Below, piece after piece: positions 1 through 4,011 of a stretch of 5,386 nucleotides of DNA. The notes beneath the pieces were generated by a model that saw only the letters and a list, made by a program, of their open reading frames with translations, had not been told where the DNA came from and ran no database searches. The translations under genes and the position numbers were made by a program. The stretch's first letter is position 1. Each line of letters starts with the position of its first letter. Source of the DNA: an uncultured Rhizobiaceae group bacterium (lineage in GTDB: Bacteria; Pseudomonadota; Alphaproteobacteria; Rhizobiales; Rhizobiaceae); contig CALLHT010000195.1 in NCBI GenBank assembly GCA_938009335.1, forward strand, positions 1-5,386. The letters are read 5' to 3'.

Positions 1-1544
1 GCCAGATGATCCGCCTGACGGATGGCAAGAGCCACGATTGTCAAAGTCGGGTTTTCCGCGGCACCCGTGGTGAACACGCTGCCATCAGAAATATAGAGAT
101 TGCTGATGTCATGCGTGCGGCCCCATTTGTTCACCACACCATCTCTTGGGTTTTCCGACATGCGGTTTGTGCCAAGATTGTGCGTTGATGGGTAAGGCGG
201 CGTCGGGAAGGTGCGTGTTGCGCCTACCGCGTCATAGACCGCGGCGCCCTGCTTATAGGCATGATTGCGCATGGCGATATCATTCGGGTGATCATCAAAA
301 TGCACATTCACCACCGGCAGACCATGCTGGTCTTTCACGTCATGGTTCAGTGTTACGCGGTTGGTTTCCTGTGGCATGTCTTCGCCCACGATCCACATGC
401 CGGCCATGTTTTCATAGCTATCCAGAGCAGTGGTAAACTCACGGCCCCATCCACCCGGATCAAGGAATGCAGCCATGAATGGTAGGCCAAGGGCTAGCGT
501 TTCAAGCTCATAACCACCCACAAACCCACGCGATGGATCATGGCGCGATTCATCGGTGATAATGCCGGCCATGGTCGTGCCGCGCCACATCTTCACGGGC
601 TTGTCGAAGACCGCATAGACTGAGCCCGTCATGTGACGCATATAATTGCGGCCCACCTGCCCAGACGAATTCGCCAGACCATCGGGGAACATGTTCGACG
701 CGGAATTAAGCAACATTCTCGGGCTTTCGAACGAATTGCCCGCGACGCAAACCACACGTGCTTTCTGCATTTGCAGATTGCCTTCGGCATCAAAATATTC
801 AACGCCCGTGACCTTACCTTCCGCATTGTGCAAAATTCTGGCAACGTGTGACTTCTCGCGAACCTCCAAATTGCCGGTCGCCTCACCTTCGGGAATATCA
901 TTATATCCGGCGGACCATTTTGCACCCCATTTACACCCCTGAAAACAAAACCCTGTCTGCTGGCACATGGTTCGGGAGCGCTCATTGTCGGAAGCAATCG
1001 CCATACGTCCTGTATGCACATCCTTATAGCCAAGCTTTTTCGCTCCGGCTTCAAACACTTTGTAGTTGTTGTTGCCGGGAAGGCCTGGTCGGTTCCCCGT
1101 TCGGGTGACCAGAAGTTTGTCTTCCGCCTTGGTGTACCATGGGTCCATTTCCGCTGCATCAATCGGCCAATCGAGCAGGCTCGCTCCCTGCACGTTTCCG
1201 TACGTGCTGGCAGCTTTCCATTCATGTTCCTGAAAACGCAAGGATGCGCCAGCCCAGTGCTGGGTAGTACCGCCCACGGATTTTACAATCCATGCTGGAA
1301 GTCCCGCAAAGTCTTTTGCCACGCGCCAATCGCCCGATGTGGTGCGCGCATCAACCCAGGCAAGTTGCCCGAAGCTGTCCCACTCATCATTGATGAAGTC
1401 TTGTGGCAGGTGACGTCCACCTGCTTCCAGCGCCACTACGCTAACACCTTTCTGCGCGAGTTCGTTGGCGAGAACGCCACCACCGGCGCCGGTGCCGATT
1501 ACCACGACAACGCTGTCGTCATTTTTGTCAAATGGTGCAGTCAT
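1..1544 (-). CDS. GMC-family FAD-dependent oxidoreductase, large subunit (3' end cut by window)
   Basis: Likely the catalytic flavoprotein of a gluconate/sugar-type dehydrogenase. It oxidises a hydroxyl group of its substrate and passes electrons to a partner rather than to NAD. Starting at ATG 1544, 514 residues are visible without a stop and only a few should be missing. An N-terminal FAD-binding Rossmann motif, GTGAGG, sits at residues 17-22, with an acidic residue (E40) ending the second strand. The C-terminal GMC signature has H455 in THNLGTNRM and N498 in GAAENPTLT, matching the catalytic His and His/Asn positions of the family. C194, C200 and C204 form a C-x5-C-x3-C group close to the iron-sulfur cysteines known in bacterial FAD-glucose dehydrogenases. 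No signal peptide is present. GGGAG at 1553-1557 lies 8 nt before the start, and the longer GAGGGAG overlaps the stop codon of the upstream gene, so translation is probably coupled. The substrate cannot be told from sequence. Confidence 0.93.
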   Translation of the reverse strand, partial: MTAPFDKNDDSVVVVIGTGAGGGVLANELAQKGVSVVALEAGGRHLPQDFINDEWDSFGQLAWVDARTTSGDWRVAKDFAGLPAWIVKSVGGTTQHWAGASLRFQEHEWKAASTYGNVQGASLLDWPIDAAEMDPWYTKAEDKLLVTRTGNRPGLPGNNNYKVFEAGAKKLGYKDVHTGRMAIASDNERSRTMCQQTGFCFQGCKWGAKWSAGYNDIPEGEATGNLEVREKSHVARILHNAEGKVTGVEYFDAEGNLQMQKARVVCVAGNSFESPRMLLNSASNMFPDGLANSSGQVGRNYMRHMTGSVYAVFDKPVKMWRGTTMAGIITDESRHDPSRGFVGGYELETLALGLPFMAAFLDPGGWGREFTTALDSYENMAGMWIVGEDMPQETNRVTLNHDVKDQHGLPVVNVHFDDHPNDIAMRNHAYKQGAAVYDAVGATRTFPTPPYPSTHNLGTNRMSENPRDGVVNKWGRTHDISNLYISDGSVFTTGAAENPTLTIVALAIRQADHL

Positions 1545-1557
1545 GTTCGTGTCTCCC

Positions 1558-2082
1558 TCAAATCCAGTTAATGTCGTCAAAGCCGCGTTCCAGGTAGCCA
1601 CCCTTGGAGAAGCTTTCGCCCTCATATCCAAAGAGCGGCCAAACGGCCTTTTGATTGTAGAGCCCGGTAACAAGGCCACCGCGTACCGTTTGGAAGAAGC
1701 TGCTGTTCTCCATGCCGCGCAGAATGTCGACACGGTCGCGTTCCCATCCCGCACCCACATAACTGGAATGACCTGCACCGGCTGCCGCTGCATTGAGTGC
1801 CGCAATTCCAGCTTCCACCATGTCTTTGTTCTCGGCAGTGTCGTAGCCTTTCACGGCTGCTGCGTAGAACTCATCCCCCACATGATCATGCGGATAGATA
1901 TCGCGTGCCATCTGAATGAGTGTTGCCATTGTGTCCGGTTTCAGGTGCTGCACCTCCAGCGCCCAGCTGACGCTCGGGTTCGCAACGAACCCCGCCCCCA
2001 CTACAAAGGCCGCACCTACCGAGGCACTGCCTGCCAATAATTGCCGCCGTGTCAGGCTGCGGCATGATGTTTCTTTACTCAT
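1558..2082 (-). CDS. Tat-exported gluconate 2-dehydrogenase subunit 3 family protein (small subunit)
   Basis: A 174-residue small subunit paired with the GMC flavoprotein encoded 13 nt downstream. Residues 9-16 (SLTRRQLL) form a twin-arginine motif. A hydrophobic stretch follows (about 17-34), with a probable signal peptidase site after SWA at residue 41. The mature part has the pattern I associate with this family: DIYPHDHVGDEFYAAAV at 61-77, and a C-terminal block with FF, a GLY near 140, GYEGE and a GGYL element. In related dehydrogenases this subunit carries the Tat signal for the complex and helps the flavoprotein fold and leave the cytoplasm; that role is inferred here. I chose ATG 2082 because GGAGG at 2088-2092 lies 5 nt upstream. 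An in-frame ATG at 2115 would overlap the gloA stop as ATGA and add 11 residues before the signal, but it has no Shine-Dalgarno. Confidence 0.9.
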   Translation of the reverse strand: MSKETSCRSLTRRQLLAGSASVGAAFVVGAGFVANPSVSWALEVQHLKPDTMATLIQMARDIYPHDHVGDEFYAAAVKGYDTAENKDMVEAGIAALNAAAAGAGHSSYVGAGWERDRVDILRGMENSSFFQTVRGGLVTGLYNQKAVWPLFGYEGESFSKGGYLERGFDDINWI

Positions 2083-2111
2083 CTTTTCCTCCAAGCTTGC
2101 TCTCTTATTCA

Positions 2112-2507
2112 TCATTGGTAACGGCCATGGCGTTGCATGACCTCGATCTCGTATCCATCCGGGTCTTTCACGAAAAAGAATTTTGCGAGGAGCGCGCCAT
2201 CACGCTCAAACTCAACAATTTTTCGGGGTTCAAAGCCAGCTGCCTCAAAACGCGCATGCTCGCTTTCAAGGTCCTCGACCACAACCGCAAGATGGCCGTA
2301 GCCAGTACCGAGATCATAAGGCACGTCCTGATCTTTGTTGATCGTCAGTTCGACTTCAAAATCAGCTTCCTTATTGCGCATGTAAACGAGCGTGAAACTG
2401 TCAAAGTCGAGCCTTGTGTCGACGTTCAGTGAAAATGCTTCTTGATAAAAATTGACCGAGCGTTCTTCATTCAGAACGCGGATCATTGTGTGTACTGCTT
2501 TAGCCAA
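2112..2507 (-). CDS. gloA: Lactoylglutathione lyase (glyoxalase I), VOC superfamily
   Basis: A 131-residue cytosolic enzyme expected to isomerise the hemithioacetal of methylglyoxal and glutathione to S-lactoylglutathione. It aligns along its length with E. coli GloA from memory. All four metal ligands have counterparts: H6, E53 (in VELTIN), H72 (in GYGHLAV) and E122 (in DPDGYEIEV). R10 and N57 match glutathione-contact positions of the E. coli enzyme. The short form without the longer insertions suggests the Ni/Co-activated type rather than the Zn type; this is inference. The start codon is TTG at 2507, with AGGAG 6 nt upstream. The next in-frame ATG (codon 8) would remove ligand H6, so the TTG start is well supported. 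It is the first gene of the operon with the Tat subunit and the GMC oxidoreductase. The link may be detoxification of carbonyl by-products, but nothing in the sequence proves it. Another VOC substrate is possible. Confidence 0.92.
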   Translation of the reverse strand: MAKAVHTMIRVLNEERSVNFYQEAFSLNVDTRLDFDSFTLVYMRNKEADFEVELTINKDQDVPYDLGTGYGHLAVVVEDLESEHARFEAAGFEPRKIVEFERDGALLAKFFFVKDPDGYEIEVMQRHGRYQ

Positions 2508-2512
2508 GCCAA

Positions 2513-2538
2513 ACTCCTCTCTAGTTCACAGGAGGAGT
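2513..2538 (-). promoter_or_regulatory. Hairpin covering the gloA Shine-Dalgarno
   Basis: In the gloA leader, ACTCCTC (2538-2532) and GAGGAGT (2519-2513) are perfect 7-bp complements separated by a 12-nt loop. The downstream arm is the Shine-Dalgarno of the TTG-started gloA gene. If the transcript begins upstream of 2538, the ribosome binding site would be paired, which would lower translation or make it conditional. The complementarity is read directly; a regulatory role is inference, and purine-rich Shine-Dalgarno sequences pair by chance fairly often. Confidence 0.4.
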
Positions 2539-2552
2539 ATAGGGCCGGATTT

Positions 2553-2582
2553 TTTATCGCGGGTAGTAAGTGTTTACTACAA
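2553..2582 (-). promoter_or_regulatory. Weak candidate promoter of the gloA-dehydrogenase operon
   Basis: TTGTAG (2582-2577) and GATAAA (2558-2553) are separated by 18 nt. They match the sigma70 -35 and -10 consensus at 3 and 4 of 6 positions. Transcription would start near 2546, giving a leader of about 40 nt that includes the hairpin over the gloA ribosome binding site. The match is poor, and the operon could instead be read through from the upstream ribbon-helix-helix gene, 109 nt away, since I see no terminator between them. Confidence 0.28.
2563..2580. promoter_or_regulatory. Perfect 7-4-7 palindrome, candidate operator
   Basis: The plus strand reads gtagtaa-gtgt-ttactac, a perfect 7-bp inverted repeat with a 4-nt centre. 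It lies in the 109-nt gap upstream of gloA and mostly between the two candidate promoter elements, a usual place for a dimeric repressor. The stem is AT-rich and no T tract follows, so a terminator is unlikely. The regulator is unknown. The ribbon-helix-helix protein encoded next door is one candidate, but TetR-like or redox-sensing repressors also use such sites. Confidence 0.45.
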
Positions 2583-2616
2583 ACCGGTCAGACGAATTGG
2601 CCTTTGGTACCATACA

Positions 2617-2931
2617 TCAAGCAGCAGCGGTGGCCTCAACTTTCAAGGCTTCAACGCGGGCATCATCGCCCTTCACCTCTTCGATATAGGTCAAACAGGC
2701 ACAGCGCAGCAGGGATGTGAAGTTCTGAACTTCTCCCTGTAGATCCAATACCTCGTCATGCAGTGTCGTCAGGAATTTTCCCAGTTTCATGCCTTGCGCA
2801 CTGGAAACTTCTTCCAGAATATTCCAGTAGGCCTTCTCCAGTCTGACACTGGTCACATGACCACCGAGCCTGACTGAACGTGTTTCACCCATGTATCGCT
2901 CAGGCGCCTGACCCGCAAAAATATGACACAT
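2617..2931 (-). CDS. Ribbon-helix-helix domain protein, probable DNA-binding regulator
   Basis: A 104-residue protein of the small alphaproteobacterial ribbon-helix-helix type that begins MCHIFAGQ. The ribbon strand is about residues 25-31 (HVTSVRLE). Two helices follow: 32-46 (AYWNILEEVSSAQ) and 49-62 (LGKFLTTLHDEVL). A conserved-looking block NFTSLLRCACLTYI at 70-83 may be a further helix. Such proteins bind DNA as dimers through the beta ribbon; the target is not known. The start is ATG 2931, with GGAGGAG (2938-2944) 6 nt upstream. The in-frame TTG at 2946 lies partly in that site and is an unlikely start. The C-terminal tail (about 88-104) is low in complexity and ends in TAAA. The gene has its own promoter and reads toward the gloA operon, so it could regulate that operon or itself. 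Confidence 0.88.
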   Translation of the reverse strand: MCHIFAGQAPERYMGETRSVRLGGHVTSVRLEKAYWNILEEVSSAQGMKLGKFLTTLHDEVLDLQGEVQNFTSLLRCACLTYIEEVKGDDARVEALKVEATAAA

Positions 2932-2954
2932 CTTACTCTCCTCCAAGAATTGAA

Positions 2955-2983
2955 AGTAAAAACCGAGTTCAGAGGTTTGTCAA
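2955..2983 (-). promoter_or_regulatory. Sigma70-like promoter of the ribbon-helix-helix gene
   Basis: A perfect -35 TTGACA (2983-2978) is followed after 17 nt by TTTACT (2960-2955), a 4 of 6 match to the -10 consensus. Transcription would start near 2948, leaving a short leader with GGAGGAG just before ATG 2931. Spacing and placement make this the best promoter in the window. Confidence 0.6.
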
Positions 2984-3081
2984 ATTTGGTGGATTGGGGG
3001 AAGGCGGGAGTGCGGACTTTTTTGCCGTGAGCAAGTGCAGCAATTTATGGAAGTGAATCTTAGCGTTCGCCGATGCCATCC

Positions 3082-3098
3082 TAGATGCGTTGCAACAA
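3082..3098 (+). repeat. 17-bp near-repeat, second copy at 3905-3921
   Basis: tagatgcgttgcaacaa here and tagatgcgctgcaacaa at 3905-3921 agree at 16 of 17 positions in direct orientation, 823 bp apart. Both can be read on the plus strand as LDALQQ. The flanks do not agree further. They could be remnants of a duplicated sequence or chance. Confidence 0.25.
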
Positions 3099-3330
3099 AC
3101 TTCCTGAAACCGGTCGTTGGTTGTTTCAAGGTTCACGAAACCCAATGTGTTTAATGGCGCATCATCGATGAACGAATTTTGCGCACATAAACCGTCATCT
3201 CCCACACATCGCAGCGAATTGAGTGTGCTCGTCCCTACTGACTAATACATTCGGCCCCGTTTCTTCTGAACAGTCGGTTGCACACCCAAGGCAAAAGAAT
3301 TTTTACTAATACCGGTTGCCCTCAAACCTT

Positions 3331-3350
3331 AGCCATCAGGGATGGTTTTT
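3331..3350 (+). terminator. Terminator-like hairpin with T run, no gene upstream
   Basis: AGCCATC (3331-3337) pairs with GATGGTT (3341-3347) across a 3-nt loop AGG, with one G-T pair. A run of five T covers 3346-3350. It has the form of a weak rho-independent terminator on the plus strand. No plus-strand gene precedes it in this gap, so it would end a small noncoding transcript or attenuate the leader of the gene at 3431, or it is not a terminator. Confidence 0.35.
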
Positions 3351-3430
3351 CCAGCCTAGCTGCAAAAAATAAGAAACACCGCTATCTATTCTCTTCAAAA
3401 GGCATACGGTTAGTCAGTAGGGAGAATCAT

Positions 3431-3622
3431 ATGTCAATCTATTGCGAATTTCAAAAAACATCATCTGATAGGAGTGTCTTCATAAATTCCAGTCAAATTA
3501 TAATGGTCAGCTATGGATCAACAAGCGACACGACGACCATCGAACTTGCAGGACAACGCACATTCGAAGTTCGCGGTAGCGTTAGCGAAAACATGTCGAA
3601 ACTTGATCAGGTTTCCAGTTGA
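3431..3622 (+). CDS. Small beta-rich hypothetical protein (63 aa), FlbD-like pattern
   Basis: I do not recognise this protein with certainty. ATG 3431 has AGGGAG (3419-3424) 6 nt upstream, which chooses this start over a longer frame beginning near 3278. The 63-residue product has no signal peptide or membrane segment. Residues 15-26 (SVFINSSQIIMV), 34-39 (TTTIEL) and 44-49 (TFEVRG) alternate as beta strands, followed by a short helix-like SVSENMSKL (50-58). The order 'F-x-N-x-x-x-I ... T-x-I-x-L ... F-x-V-x-x-S-V' resembles the small FlbD-type proteins, but there are no flagellar genes nearby, so this is only a structural hint. It sits in an AT-rich stretch, 34 nt ahead of a second small gene, probably in one transcript. 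Confidence 0.7.
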   Translation: MSIYCEFQKTSSDRSVFINSSQIIMVSYGSTSDTTTIELAGQRTFEVRGSVSENMSKLDQVSS

Positions 3623-3656
3623 CCAATCGGTTCCTGTCTATCGCCAAGGATACGAA

Positions 3657-3809
3657 ATGATTCGATTTGAAGAGAAATCTGCGTTAAAACCGGCCCTGAA
3701 TGTAAAGAAACCAGCGGCTTCTGAGGGTGATGATTTATTGTTATTGAAAGTTGATGCAGAATCCGTCGTTAAGTCAAAAACGAACAGTGATAATCAGCAG
3801 ACTGAGTAA
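3657..3809 (+). CDS. Small charged hypothetical protein (50 aa)
   Basis: I do not recognise this protein. ATG 3657 has AAGGA (3646-3650) 6 nt upstream and the frame ends in TAA at 3807. The 50-residue product is hydrophilic, with a basic start (KSALKPALNVKKP, residues 7-19), an acidic-hydrophobic centre (EGDDLLLLKVDAE, 23-35) and a polar tail ending NSDNQQTE. It has no membrane segment and no cysteine, and is probably largely unstructured. It follows the 63-residue gene by 34 nt on the same strand, so the two may be co-transcribed. The frame is open further upstream to 3513 but overlaps the previous gene there, and the ribosome binding site favours the short form. Confidence 0.6.
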   Translation: MIRFEEKSALKPALNVKKPAASEGDDLLLLKVDAESVVKSKTNSDNQQTE

Positions 3810-3811
3810 TT

Positions 3812-3842
3812 TTGCAACGCACAATTGTGCGAAGTATTGCAA
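3812..3842. repeat. 14-bp palindrome flanked by two TTGCAA copies
   Basis: cgcacaattgtgcg at 3818-3831 is a perfect palindrome with no loop. It begins 8 bp after the stop of the 50-residue gene. TTGCAA, itself a palindrome, lies directly before it (3812-3817) and again 5 nt after it (3837-3842). With no loop and no T tract it is a poor terminator, and looks more like a protein binding site. From 3843 to 3976 I see no supportable gene. Confidence 0.4.
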
Positions 3843-3976
3843 TTCATCCGCGACTCCAACATTTGTCTTCAGATTCTTGAAAATTCTGGATCAAGGTCTG
3901 CTTTTAGATGCGCTGCAACAAGCAAGATTGCAGGGCTTCAATATTGCAGTTGCGAAGAGCCAAGGTGGACCGATGT

Positions 3977-4004
3977 AAAAATGGGCTCGAAGCAGACCTA
4001 GCCC
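3977..4004 (-). terminator. Probable rho-independent terminator of recJ
   Basis: Reading the minus strand, GGGCT (4004-4000) pairs with AGCCC (3987-3983) around a 12-nt loop. One A and then a run of five T (3981-3977) follow. It lies 7 bp past the recJ stop codon. The stem is short and the loop long, so termination may be partial. Confidence 0.5.
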
Positions 4005-4011
4005 TTCTCCG

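Larger units (their letters stand above)
2984..3430. other. Intergenic stretch without a convincing gene
   Basis: This stretch lies between the minus-strand ribbon-helix-helix gene and the plus-strand small genes and should hold promoters for the plus side. I found no reading frame here with both a ribosome binding site and protein-like content. A 78-codon minus frame (3205-2969) starts with GTG without a Shine-Dalgarno and runs across the ribbon-helix-helix promoter. What can be seen: an inverted repeat TGAAAC-N12-GTTTCA at 3105-3128, a 10-bp palindrome tcatcgatga at 3162-3171, a weak promoter-like pair TTGAGT-18-TAATAC at 3219-3248, and a terminator-like hairpin at 3331-3350. Confidence 0.5.

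Noticed and set aside
629..1225. 198-codon minus-strand open frame
   Set aside because: It lies in another frame inside the GMC oxidoreductase gene, whose frame is continuous and carries the family motifs. The product is rich in Arg, Cys and Pro without domain character.
1014..2040. Two overlapping plus-strand open frames of 185 and 191 codons
   Set aside because: They are antisense to the GMC and Tat-subunit genes, start without ribosome binding sites and show no recognisable domain.
2083..2115. Upstream ATG start (2115) for the Tat small subunit, overlapping the gloA stop as ATGA
   Set aside because: There is no Shine-Dalgarno before it, while ATG 2082 has GGAGG at 5 nt and places the twin-arginine motif at a normal distance.
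2521..2540. Plus-strand GGAGGAG at 2531-2537 as a ribosome binding site
   Set aside because: No plus-strand start codon with a sensible frame follows at the right distance; the sequence is the complement of the upstream arm of the gloA leader hairpin.
2969..3205. 78-codon minus-strand open frame upstream of the ribbon-helix-helix gene
   Set aside because: GTG start without a ribosome binding site, a tail rich in Pro and Asn, and overlap with the TTGACA promoter element of the next gene.
3751..3978. 75-codon plus-strand open frame overlapping the end of the 50-residue gene
   Set aside because: The TTG start lies inside the preceding gene without a Shine-Dalgarno and the first half reads as noise. 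The last 30 codons look slightly protein-like but have no start of their own.
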